Assembly (NCBI GenBank): GCA_009392075.1
Contig: VFHG01000160.1
Span: forward strand, 1-10,442
DNA: 10,442 bases
Reading direction: 5' to 3'
Source of the DNA: SAR202 cluster bacterium
Lineage (GTDB): Bacteria; Chloroflexota; Dehalococcoidia; UBA3495
Under the pieces are notes generated by a model. It was not told where the DNA came from and searched no databases. It saw only the letters and a program-made list of their open reading frames with translations. A program made the position numbers and the translations under genes. Shown here piece by piece: positions 1-6,865 of the stretch; the first letter of the stretch is position 1, and each line of letters opens with the position of its first letter.

Positions 1-465
1 ATCCAGTTGGCCGCTTTCAGCCAACTAGATGGCATGTCCGGCCATGTTGCCAATGTCTACGAGCAGATAAATGGGTCTCCGCTCAGAGCGCCCCTGCTGG
101 AGTCGGACCGGCCTCTTAGTATCATAACGGCCGGCGTAGACCCGGAGCACGAAACTGAGTGGGACAACTGGTATACCGAATCCCACGTCCCCAACTTGTT
201 GAAGATTCCCGGCTACGTGATGGCATGCCGTTTCCGTGTGTTGGAACACCCAGCGTTGGCTGGGTTTAATTCTGCCCCCAAATACCTGGCCATTTATGAG
301 TGTGAGAACGAAGATGTCTTGCCAACCCTTCAGCCCGCCGCGGCCATGCACCCAGCAGCCCGTGCCGAACTTGACCGCTGGGTTTCCTACGGAGGGATTC
401 ACGCTCGTGATTTCGGCTGGGGCTTCTACAGCCTGATCTCAAAGCACTTTAAGTGGCCGGAGTGA
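1..465 (+). CDS. EthD-like / dimeric alpha-beta barrel protein, N-terminus outside the window
   Basis: The frame is open from base 1 to a TGA stop at 463-465, so the protein probably begins before the window; a TTG at 7 is the first possible internal start but no ribosome binding site can be judged. The second half has the pattern HETEWDNWYTESHVPNLL followed by a Pro-Gly-Tyr turn and a Cys-Arg-Phe-Arg strand. This matches the ferredoxin-like alpha+beta barrel fold of EthD-type and related small proteins, where a W/Y-x-x-E/S-H-x-P helix precedes 'PGF...RY'. The last third (YLAIYECENEDV, then a Trp-rich tail) fits the second strand/helix of that fold. Such proteins usually act as small dimeric enzymes or binding proteins in degradation or stress pathways; the substrate here is unknown. 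No operon partner is visible, since trpS downstream has its own promoter. Confidence 0.6.
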   Translation: MQLAAFSQLDGMSGHVANVYEQINGSPLRAPLLESDRPLSIITAGVDPEHETEWDNWYTESHVPNLLKIPGYVMACRFRVLEHPALAGFNSAPKYLAIYECENEDVLPTLQPAAAMHPAARAELDRWVSYGGIHARDFGWGFYSLISKHFKWPE

Positions 466-469
466 CAAC

Positions 470-504
470 CCGCTGCTACGTCAGCTCTCCTTGCCGCTGC
501 TACG
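470..504 (+). repeat. 11-bp direct repeat upstream of trpS
   Basis: CCGCTGCTACG occurs at 470-480 and again at 494-504, a 24-bp period (a little over two helical turns). The second copy overlaps the putative -35 element of the trpS promoter. It could be a protein-binding site or a chance duplication; nothing else supports a function. Confidence 0.5.
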
Positions 505-519
505 CCCCTATGCTAGACT
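491..519 (+). promoter_or_regulatory. Putative sigma-70-type promoter of trpS
   Basis: TTGCCG (491-496) is followed after 17 bp by TAGACT (514-519), and the TGC at 511-513 gives an extended -10. Transcription would start near 526, leaving a leader of about 47 nt before the trpS ATG. That is too short for a T-box riboswitch. Confidence 0.5.
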
Positions 520-572
520 TTTAGAGTCCTCTCAGGCGTGAAATTCGCCAAATTAATATGTAAAACGGTGCC

Positions 573-1592
573 ATGACCCAATCAACTAACCTCAGCCACA
601 AAGGCGTGATCTTCTCCGGCATGCGGCCCACCGGGTTGCTCCATCTGGGCAACTACATGGGGGCCCTGCAGAACTGGGTCACCCTCCAGGAAGACTACAG
701 TTGCATCTACTGCGCCGTGGACATCCATGCCCTGACCACTTTAGAGTCCGGCGAAGAGGTCAAAGAGATCAAGCCCAACATCGAAGACATGATATTGGAC
801 TGGCTGGCGGCGGGCATCGACCCTGAGAAGAGCATCATCTTCGTACAGTCCCACGTCCCCGAGGTCATGACCCTGCACACGCTCCTCAGCATGGTCACAC
901 CCCTCGGATGGCTGACTCGGGTGCCCACGTTCAAGGACAAGGTACGGCAGATGCGCGAGACCGAAGAGACGGTGAATTACGGGCTGGTGGGCTATCCGGT
1001 GCTCCAGACCGCCGACATCATCCTCTACAAGGCTGACACTATCCCGGTGGGGCAGGACCAGGTGCCCCACATAGAACTTTCCAGAGAGATTGTGCGCCGG
1101 TTCAACAACATGTTCGGTGAGACTTTCCCTGAGCCTCAGGCCAAGCTAACCGAGGCGCCGTTGATCTTGGGTCTGGACGGTCAGCACAAGATGTCCAAGA
1201 CCATGGACAATCATCTTGAACTTGCCGCCACGCCCGAAGAGACCACCAAGCGCGTCTTGACCGCCTTCACCGACCCGCAGCGGCTGCGCCGGGACGACCC
1301 AGGCCGCCCGGAGGTCTGCAATATCTATTCTCTACATAAGATCTTCAGTGGCGCCGAGACAACCAGCACGGTCTACAACGAGTGCACCACCGCCACCAGG
1401 GGCTGTGTCGACTGCAAACGTCATTTAGCCGATAGCATCAACGACTATCTCAAGGACCTGCGGGAACGGCGCGAGGATATCAAAGCCCGGCACGGCTACG
1501 TCCAAGAGATACTCCACGAGGGCGGCAAGAAGGCCAGGGCCATCGCCAAGGAGACCATCGCTGAAGTCTACGACAAGATGGGGCTTGGGTAG
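573..1592 (+). CDS. trpS: Tryptophanyl-tRNA synthetase, probable Fe-S-containing subtype
   Basis: Cytoplasmic class I aminoacyl-tRNA synthetase that charges tRNA-Trp with tryptophan. The 339 residues match the usual bacterial length of about 330. The N-terminal signature GMRPTGLLHLGNYMGA (residues 16-31) holds the HIGH-type motif as HLGN at 24-27. The second ATP-binding loop is KMSKT at 206-210, against the common KMSKS. Cysteines at 249, 271, 278 and 281 form C-x21-C-x6-C-x2-C in the anticodon-binding half. This is almost the C-x22-C-x6-C-x2-C arrangement that holds a [4Fe-4S] cluster in Thermotoga maritima TrpRS, so a cluster is likely here by inference. The ATG at 573 is used; no strong Shine-Dalgarno precedes it, and 573 leaves the normal short stretch before the first motif. 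The identification is secure; the cluster is predicted. Confidence 0.97.
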   Translation: MTQSTNLSHKGVIFSGMRPTGLLHLGNYMGALQNWVTLQEDYSCIYCAVDIHALTTLESGEEVKEIKPNIEDMILDWLAAGIDPEKSIIFVQSHVPEVMTLHTLLSMVTPLGWLTRVPTFKDKVRQMRETEETVNYGLVGYPVLQTADIILYKADTIPVGQDQVPHIELSREIVRRFNNMFGETFPEPQAKLTEAPLILGLDGQHKMSKTMDNHLELAATPEETTKRVLTAFTDPQRLRRDDPGRPEVCNIYSLHKIFSGAETTSTVYNECTTATRGCVDCKRHLADSINDYLKDLRERREDIKARHGYVQEILHEGGKKARAIAKETIAEVYDKMGLG

Positions 1593-1605
1593 CCTGACGG
1601 CTACC
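1588..1605 (+). terminator. Hairpin over the trpS stop codon
   Basis: GGTAGCC (1588-1594), loop TGAC and GGCTACC (1599-1605) form a perfect 7-bp stem that includes the TAG stop. There is no U-tract after it, so it is not a standard intrinsic terminator. It may stabilise the 3' end or act with Rho. Confidence 0.3.
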
Positions 1606-1636
1606 AGCTGACAGCTTTCAGCGATCAGCTCTCAGC
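1605..1636 (+). repeat. Short degenerate CAGCT/CAGC repeats
   Basis: Between trpS and the phosphatase gene, CAGCT-like units recur every 7-10 bases (CAGCTGA, CAGCTTT, CAGCGAT, CAGCTCT, CAGC). AGCTGA at 1607-1612 can also pair with TCAGCT at 1625-1630. This resembles low-complexity AGCTGA-type intergenic repeats; function unknown. Confidence 0.35.
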
Positions 1637-1675
1637 ATTCTATCGGTTTCTTTTACTTTAACTAGTAGGATTTTT

Positions 1676-2494
1676 ATGCCTGACGAATTGCCTATATCTA
1701 AGAATGGCCGCGATGCCATGGATGTTGCTCTTGAGGCCGCGCGGGCTGCCGGTGCGATCCTGCGAGACCGGTTTCATTCGGAGCATGAGGTCCATTTCAA
1801 GGGCCGCTCGGACATCGTGACCGACGTTGACCTAGCCGCCGAGAAGACAATCTTGGACCTGCTGATCGGCGAGTTCCCCGAATTCAGCGTCCTGGCCGAG
1901 GAGTCCAAGCCGGTGGACGGCGACTCGCCCTACAAGTGGGTGGTCGATCCCCTGGACGGCACCCGGAACTACGCCCACGGCATTCCTCACTTCTGCACCA
2001 TCATCGCCCTGGCTAAGGACGACCATATAGTTGCCGGTCTGACCTATGACCCGGTTCGTGAGGAGATGTTCACGGCCATAGAGGGCCAGGGGGCCTTTCT
2101 CAACGGCACTCAGATCCATGCTTCCGAGACCCCCGAACTCAGCCGCAGCCTGCTTTGCTGCGACCTTGGTTACGTCGATGAGAAAGCCGGGTTCGCCCTG
2201 GACTTGATCCGTTCTCTGTGGCCGGGCATGTACAGCGTCCGGTTCATGGGTTCGTCGGGCCTGGGACTGGCCTACGCCGCGGCAGGCCGCGTCGACCTGT
2301 ACTTCCACCACTCGCTGATGCCCTGGGACCTGGCCGCCGGCCTAGTCCTAGCCCAAGAAGCCGGCGCGAAAGTGGTGGACCGCCAAGGAAAAGGAGGCGC
2401 CCTCTTCACCCCTAGCGTAATCGTCTCAAGCCCCTTGTTAGTAGAAGAATTCCTCAAGACTACCGATGGGCATCCCTGGCGGACGGTGGGCTAG
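1676..2494 (+). CDS. Inositol-monophosphatase-family phosphatase
   Basis: Mg2+-dependent, Li+-sensitive-type phosphatase of the IMPase superfamily, cytoplasmic, 272 residues (family usually about 260-280). The metal and catalytic motifs are present: AEES at about 74-77, DPLDGTRNYAHG starting at D91 (metal-binding D91 and D94, then G95-T96), and the C-terminal WDLAAG with W217-D218 followed by an EAG turn. The ATG at 1676 has a TAGGA ribosome binding site five bases upstream. The family includes inositol-1-phosphatase/SuhB, histidinol-phosphatase HisN-type and CysQ-like enzymes; the sequence alone does not settle the substrate. With no histidine or sulfur genes nearby, a general sugar/polyol monophosphatase is the cautious call. 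It lies 83 bp after trpS on the same strand and may be co-transcribed with it. Confidence 0.93.
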   Translation: MPDELPISKNGRDAMDVALEAARAAGAILRDRFHSEHEVHFKGRSDIVTDVDLAAEKTILDLLIGEFPEFSVLAEESKPVDGDSPYKWVVDPLDGTRNYAHGIPHFCTIIALAKDDHIVAGLTYDPVREEMFTAIEGQGAFLNGTQIHASETPELSRSLLCCDLGYVDEKAGFALDLIRSLWPGMYSVRFMGSSGLGLAYAAAGRVDLYFHHSLMPWDLAAGLVLAQEAGAKVVDRQGKGGALFTPSVIVSSPLLVEEFLKTTDGHPWRTVG

Positions 2495-2593
2495 GCGGGC
2501 CACATTGTGGGCAATAGAAGGGCATCTGGCAATTTGGAAGATTCTACACTTTTGTCTCCCATCTAGGGCAATCCCCCTTTGGGTGGGGATTCA

Positions 2594-3484
2594 ATGGTCA
2601 ACATGAAGTTGGACTCAGTCGTTTCAGTACTGAGATGCCGTGGCTTTGAGGTAGATGCTGAAGGGGATAACCGTCAACTATTCATACCGTTTGAATTATG
2701 TAACCAGGTTAGTAATTTTAAACTTGTAACCTCACGAGCGATTTTCGGGAAGAAATCGTTTCGGAAGCTATCTCGCCACATAACTTCCAATCCGAAAGGT
2801 GCTTTGATTTCAGATCTAGAAAAGATCTCGGGCGAGGAAACTTGCGATTACCTTGATCTTCTCAAGGTTCTTAACGTAATCGAAATCTCAGATCGTAAAG
2901 TTAGGTTGATTCGGTCGATAGACAATATCGGTCCGACGCTCGAATGGTACGTTGTCTATGCATGTACGACGAAATTCGATGGAAGCGCAGCTTGGTCGGT
3001 CAAACTGGCAGAAGTCCCCTACGGAGATTTTGACGTTTTGGCATGGCTTCCGCCGACACTCTTATATGTAGAAACGAAGTCTTCCTAACCAGAGGAAATT
3101 GAAAATACGAAAATCAAACACTTTCTCCAGCGAGGAGTTGAATTAGCTCCTGACCTAGCAATATTGTTGGTTGATACAGATGATGATCTTGAGGAATCAG
3201 GCTTCCTCCACAAAATATACGGATTGATGCTGCCAACAATCGCTCCGGGTAATCAAACTAGGCTTGCCGATTTTACGGACCCTAGCAAACTGTTTATTAA
3301 TCCTCAGAAAGGATATCCAGGGATAAGTTTCGGCTACCATCGATTCTACGTAGCTAACAGCAAACCATCAATTGAGGCTCAAATTAGAAAGTGTCTGAGG
3401 CATTTTAACGCGCGGGGCAAAGACGCAATGTTCATCGGTGGGCCACCCTTGAACTTCGTCACTGGGGAGATACAAGATTTTTAG
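2594..3484 (+). pseudogene. PD-(D/E)XK nuclease-like protein, interrupted by one in-frame TAA
   Basis: One reading frame runs from the ATG at 2594 (good GGTGGGGA ribosome binding site) to TAG at 3482-3484, broken only by TAA at 3086-3088; ignoring that codon it would encode about 296 residues. Coding style continues past the stop (PEEIENTKIKHFL, then LAILLVDTDDD), so the two parts are one ancestral protein. The stretch near 55-110 looks like a winged-helix. NIGPTLEWYVV (around 120), then GDFDVLAW with D147 and VETKSS with E160-T-K162, gives the D-x12-ExK signature of restriction-endonuclease-like folds; the G-x-x-LE-x-YV lead-in recalls DUF1887/Card1-type nuclease domains. The stop falls three codons after the catalytic Lys, removing the rest of the core fold. 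No CARF or methyltransferase partner is present. The gene looks more AT-rich than its neighbours, suggesting transfer. Sequencing error or readthrough remain possible; exact function unknown. Confidence 0.72.
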
Positions 3485-4704
3485 CTTCTAGTCCCCGGCC
3501 CCAGGTTCTCAACCACCGTTCCCGCCTCCACCAATTCGACGACCTCTGCTTTGTTGAAGCCTCGCTCCAGCAGGACTTCGGCGCTGTGTTCGCCTAGCAT
3601 GGGGGCGCGGGTGCGTATCTGGCCGGGGGTGGCTGAGAGTTTCACTGGGATGCCGATGTTATGTATGGTGCCGAGGTCCGAGTCTTCCAGGTCCACCAGC
3701 ATCTTACGGGCCAGAACTTGGGGATCTTTGTAGACCTGTTCCATGTTGTAGATCGGCCCCGCCACAACGCCCGCTTCCTCCAGCATCTTGAGCCAGTTGG
3801 CAGTGGTGTCGGTGGCGAAAGTCTCTTCAAGCAACGCGGCAAGTTCATCCTGACGTGCCTTGCGGTCGCCGGGCATCAAGAACCGCGGGTCTTCAATCAG
3901 GACCTCAAGGCCGATGGCACGGCATAACTGCTCCCAGGTAGGCTGGGTAGCAGCGCCGATATTTAGATACCCATCCGATGTGCGCAGGGCCTGGTAGGGG
4001 GCCGAGACCCGGTGGGCCGAGCCCAATGGGCCGGGAATCTCGCCATCGGAGAAATAGACCGAGGACTCCCATACGGTATAAGCAATCCCAGCCTCCATGA
4101 GCGAGGTATCCACCTGCTGCCCCTGCCCCGTCTTCAGGGCGTGGATGTAGGCGCAGAGGATACCGTTGGCCGCCAGCAGCCCGGCTGAGATGTCGGTGAT
4201 GGGCACGCCGACCTTGGCCGGTGGCATCTCTGGGTGGCCGGTGATGCTCATCAGCCCGCTCACACCTTGGGCCACTAGGTCGAACCCGCCCTTGGCGGCG
4301 TCCGGACCGGTGTTGCCGAATCCGGACACCGAGCAATAGACAAGAGTCGGCTTGATCTCGGCTAAAGTTTCGTAACCCAAGCCCAGCCGGCCCATAACGC
4401 CGGGCCGAAAATTCTCCACCACAACATCAACATCCGCCACCAAACGCTTGAACACGGCCTGCCCGCTCTCGCTCCGGAGGTCCAAGACCAGGCTCCGTTT
4501 GTTGCGGTTCAGGGCTAGGAACCCGGCCGACCAGTCCTTGATAAAGGGCGGGCCCATGCGACGGTTGTCGTCACCTCCGTTGGGTTTCTCGACCTTGATC
4601 ACGTTAGCCCCCATATCGGCCAGCACCATGGTGCAGAAAGGCCCGGCCATGATTTGCGTCAGGTCCAGCACCACTATTCCGGACAGAGCTGCTTCAGTAG
4701 TCAT
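3481..4704 (-). CDS. CaiB/BaiF family (class III) CoA-transferase
   Basis: A 407-residue member of CoA-transferase family III, which moves CoA between acyl groups (formyl/oxalyl, carnitine, succinyl, mesaconyl and others). The N-terminus has the typical VLDLTQIMAGPFCTMVLADMG start and the VIKVEKP-GGDD strand, then NRNKRSLVLDL, VVENFRPGVM and SGFGNTGP. The likely nucleophilic aspartate is D171 in VPITDISAG, where Asp169 sits in formyl-CoA transferase. The ATG at 4704 has an AAGGTGG ribosome binding site. The gene converges with the broken nuclease gene and their stop codons overlap by four bases (TTAG, 3481-3484). No acyl-CoA ligase, dehydrogenase or hydratase lies beside it, so the acyl substrate cannot be named. 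Confidence 0.93.
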   Translation of the reverse strand: MTTEAALSGIVVLDLTQIMAGPFCTMVLADMGANVIKVEKPNGGDDNRRMGPPFIKDWSAGFLALNRNKRSLVLDLRSESGQAVFKRLVADVDVVVENFRPGVMGRLGLGYETLAEIKPTLVYCSVSGFGNTGPDAAKGGFDLVAQGVSGLMSITGHPEMPPAKVGVPITDISAGLLAANGILCAYIHALKTGQGQQVDTSLMEAGIAYTVWESSVYFSDGEIPGPLGSAHRVSAPYQALRTSDGYLNIGAATQPTWEQLCRAIGLEVLIEDPRFLMPGDRKARQDELAALLEETFATDTTANWLKMLEEAGVVAGPIYNMEQVYKDPQVLARKMLVDLEDSDLGTIHNIGIPVKLSATPGQIRTRAPMLGEHSAEVLLERGFNKAEVVELVEAGTVVENLGPGTRS

Positions 4705-4784
4705 TCAACCACCTTTAGAAATAATCTCGCGTTGCCGGAATCCGCGACAACACCTCGAATCGTACGATTGTGGAACGCATCTGA

Positions 4785-4792
4785 ATTATACT
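4785..4792. promoter_or_regulatory. Overlapping divergent -10 elements
   Basis: The 147-bp gap between the CoA-transferase (minus) and the radical SAM remnant (plus) contains ATTATACT. Read forward it gives TATACT (4787-4792), and on the minus strand a perfect TATAAT (4790-4785). Neither has a convincing -35 at 16-18 bp. These are plausible but weak divergent promoters; leaders would be roughly 50 nt (plus) and 75 nt (minus). Confidence 0.35.
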
Positions 4793-4851
4793 AGAGGCCA
4801 CCTGTACCGGAGGCTTCAACGCTTGGTTAACCACAAGTAGAAGGAGGCCAC

Positions 4852-5168
4852 TTGGTCAAACCCGCAGACAAAGGCAAGGTCAGGGTCAAACAGGACGCCG
4901 ACTACATCTTCCATGAATTAACCCGCAGCATCTGTCCCGAGTGCAAAACGGTAATCGATGCGCAGATCATCATCAAAGAAACCAAAGTCTTAATGCGCAA
5001 ACGGTGCCCGACGGCCGGATCATCCCCTTCTGCGCCTACAATTCAGTGGGGTACCGGGAGGAGATCCGCGACCAACTGGCCTCGGAGCAGAAGCTGGACA
5101 ACGCGCAAAAGAAGATAGCGTTCGCTGAAAAAACCAATAGACTGGCCCTCCAGCCGGCGGACGACTAG
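4852..5168 (+). pseudogene. Radical SAM enzyme remnant: internal deletion with frameshift
   Basis: A TTG start at 4852 follows an excellent ribosome binding site (AAGGAGG, 4841-4847). The first 53 residues read as the N-terminus of a large radical SAM enzyme: TRSICPECKTVIDAQ (Cys28, Cys31) and then MRKRCP (Cys52). After about 5010 this frame turns into nonsense and ends at 5118. In another forward frame, from about 5004, the sequence becomes VPDGRIIPFCAYNSVGYREE and runs on to a stop at 5166-5168, which resembles the C-terminus of the same protein family (radical SAM enzymes related to tetraether-lipid-synthase/MoaA-like proteins). The SAM-binding CxxxCxxC and the core barrel, perhaps 350-400 residues, are missing. 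The junction lies at TGCCCG (5005-5010), which can be read as the end of RCP or as part of VPD, consistent with deletion at a microhomology. This is a genuine deletion or an assembly collapse; it cannot be a working radical SAM enzyme as read. Confidence 0.75.
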
Positions 5169-5240
5169 GAGTAGACCGAGGATTGTTGAGCGAAGCGAGC
5201 GGTAGCTAAAGCCTGTTGCGTCGACCTCTATCAGTCGGAC

Positions 5241-5972
5241 ATGGCCAAGCTGATCATGGGCGACACCCTCCATCCCGGAGGGCTGGGCTTGACCAACAAA
5301 CTGGGCCGCCTCATGGGGCTAGAAACCGGCGACTTGGTGGCTGATCGGGCCAGCGCCCGCGGCGAGAGCACTCAAGCGTTGGGGCGGGTGTTCAAGTGCA
5401 ACGTACTGGGGGTCGAATTCGGCGCTGGAGCCGTGCGTCACACCCATGACGCCTCTTCCGGATCCGGCCGAGCCCACTTTGTGCGAGGGGATGCCGAACG
5501 CCGGCCACTCCGCTCGGGCGTGTTCGATGCAGTGGTGTGCGAGTGCTCCATGAGTCTGTTCATCAACAAGGCCCAGGCCGTCGCCGAGACTACCCGGTTG
5601 CTCCGACCCGGCGGCAAATTCGGCCTTAGCGGAGTCACCATCGAGCCCGGCGCCTTGCCGGCGGAACTGGAGGGTAATCCGGGTCAGGTCCTCTGCATGA
5701 CCGATGCACTCACGGCCGACGGCTATGTCGAACTGTTGGAAGAAGGCGGGTTTAGCGTCACAACACGCCTGGACGTCTCCACCGAAATCATCAAGATATT
5801 GGACGAGGTAGAAGGAAAACTGGCAGCGTTCCTGGCGTTTCAAAGGGTCAGCGGCGTTCCCGCCGGTGATGGACGACTTGAGCTGTCTCCCGAACTGATA
5901 GCCAAGATCAGAGAGATGGTGACCAGTGGGGAGTTGGGTTATTGGCTGTTCGTAGGGGAAAAGCAGGGTTAA
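5241..5972 (+). CDS. Class I SAM-dependent methyltransferase, ArsM-like; N-terminus uncertain
   Basis: From the first ATG (5241) the protein has 243 residues: MGDTLHPGGLGLTNKLGRLM at the start, a Rossmann methyltransferase core, VVCECSMSLF, LLRPGGKFGLSGV (post-core 'LRPGG' strand) and a C-terminal helix with EVEGKLAAF. This is the style of methyltransferases labelled arsenite/ubiE-like. The conserved segment just before, ACCVDLYQSD (5208-5240, same frame), belongs to the family N-terminus, but no ATG/GTG/TTG opens it: a TGA lies at 5187-5189. A TTG-TTG at 5183 in a neighbouring frame would join it after loss of one base. Motif I, normally DxxxGxG, reads D35-RAS-A39-R-G41, so the first glycine is alanine. 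Its neighbour is the radical SAM remnant, 72 bp upstream, probably once in the same operon. Substrate unknown; it may be decaying with its partner. Confidence 0.7.
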   Translation: MAKLIMGDTLHPGGLGLTNKLGRLMGLETGDLVADRASARGESTQALGRVFKCNVLGVEFGAGAVRHTHDASSGSGRAHFVRGDAERRPLRSGVFDAVVCECSMSLFINKAQAVAETTRLLRPGGKFGLSGVTIEPGALPAELEGNPGQVLCMTDALTADGYVELLEEGGFSVTTRLDVSTEIIKILDEVEGKLAAFLAFQRVSGVPAGDGRLELSPELIAKIREMVTSGELGYWLFVGEKQG

Positions 5973-6014
5973 CCCACCCTCGACGGCTGCCGTGGCACCG
6001 ATTGCCTATCTCCA

Positions 6015-6055
6015 TCCCGTTGGTTGGTATATGATTGTAATTAGAAACAACGGGA
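6015..6055. repeat. Inverted repeat with AT-rich loop upstream of plsY
   Basis: TCCCGTTG (6015-6022) and CAACGGGA (6048-6055) are perfect 8-bp inverted arms around a 25-base AT-rich loop containing TATGAT (6030-6035). No -35 of good spacing is visible. It may be an operator or cruciform-like site in the 176-bp gap between the methyltransferase and plsY; there is no U-tract to make it a terminator. Confidence 0.4.
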
Positions 6056-6148
6056 ACCACGGCGAACCATTGGAACTACCCCTTATGATTCCATCAACTT
6101 CGGCCCGAACTCTTCCAGCCGGACGCTCCATCAAGCCATAGGCAGACC

Positions 6149-6856
6149 ATGATAGAAGACCTACAAATGGTTCAAAATATGGTGCTGGCTGTGGCCGCCG
6201 GTTATCTGCTAGGCGCTCTGCCATTCGCCCACATCGCCTCACGAATCCGGGGGATCGATGTCTTCACCACCGGCAGCACCTTGGCCGGCACTGCAAACGT
6301 GTTCTTCAACGTGGGACACCGCACCGGTGTTCTGGTCTTGGTTGGAGACGTGGCCAAGGGCGCGGCAGCGGTATTCGCTGCCTGGTACTTTGCCGTTCCT
6401 CCGGCCCTGATCTTGGTGGCCGGCGGGGCCGCAGTGATGGGCCACTGGAAATCGGTATTCACCGGGTTCAGGGGCGGCGACGGCATGGCCCCCCTCATTG
6501 GCGTAACACTGGCCCTGATGCCGGCATTGGCGGTGCTGGGAATGGCGGCGGGCGTGGCAACCATCGTTCTGATGCGACATTCCCCAATCCGGTCCACCTG
6601 GGGGATATCAGTCTGTTTCATGGTGATGCTGGCAATCAGCCAGTACTATCAGATGGAACGCGACATCGTTACAGGCCTGGTTATCTTGGCGTCGCTGGTC
6701 CTGTTGCGGAGCATGTTCACCCGACGGCGGCGGCTATCCGTTGTGTCGCACCCAGTCTATCGCGACATTGAAGATGATGACAGATCGGAAGACGGCGACA
6801 TAGTCGTAGCAGACCCCGATGCCGACCTTGGACCCGCTTCCTCAAGCCGTCGCTAG
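6149..6856 (+). CDS. plsY: PlsY-like glycerol-3-phosphate acyltransferase, divergent motifs
   Basis: Integral membrane protein of 235 residues with about five to six hydrophobic helices (roughly 9-30, 58-76, 78-97, 112-140, 148-168, 172-190), the plan of PlsY, which transfers acyl groups from acyl-phosphate to sn-glycerol-3-phosphate in phospholipid synthesis. Family landmarks: YLLGALPFAHIAS (19-31), GIDVFTTGSTLAGTANV (35-51) in place of D-I-R-x-x-GSGN-x-GATN, and GHWKSVFTGFRGGDGMA (98-114) in place of GHxxxxFLxFKGGKGVAT. The Gly-Asn of GSGN is Thr-Leu, and the Lys of GGKG is Asp111. A charged cytoplasmic tail (about 195-235) with an Arg cluster and an acidic stretch follows. The ATG at 6149 is the first reasonable start; the ribosome binding site is weak. 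It ends nine bases before the convergent TPR gene. It may be a PlsY paralogue with altered specificity. Confidence 0.78.
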   Translation: MIEDLQMVQNMVLAVAAGYLLGALPFAHIASRIRGIDVFTTGSTLAGTANVFFNVGHRTGVLVLVGDVAKGAAAVFAAWYFAVPPALILVAGGAAVMGHWKSVFTGFRGGDGMAPLIGVTLALMPALAVLGMAAGVATIVLMRHSPIRSTWGISVCFMVMLAISQYYQMERDIVTGLVILASLVLLRSMFTRRRRLSVVSHPVYRDIEDDDRSEDGDIVVADPDADLGPASSSRR

Positions 6857-6865
6857 CCCAGAGGG

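Noticed and set aside
248..267. Hairpin ACCCAGC-GTTG-GCTGGGT followed by TT, terminator-like
   Set aside because: It lies inside the coding frame of the first gene, has only a short T-run and would be covered by ribosomes.
520..572. T-box or other tryptophan-sensing leader before trpS
   Set aside because: The leader is only about 47 nt and has no specifier or antiterminator-like structure.
3164..3484. Separate small gene starting at TTG 3164
   Set aside because: It is in frame with the upstream nuclease part, has no ribosome binding site, and coding continues through the region before it.
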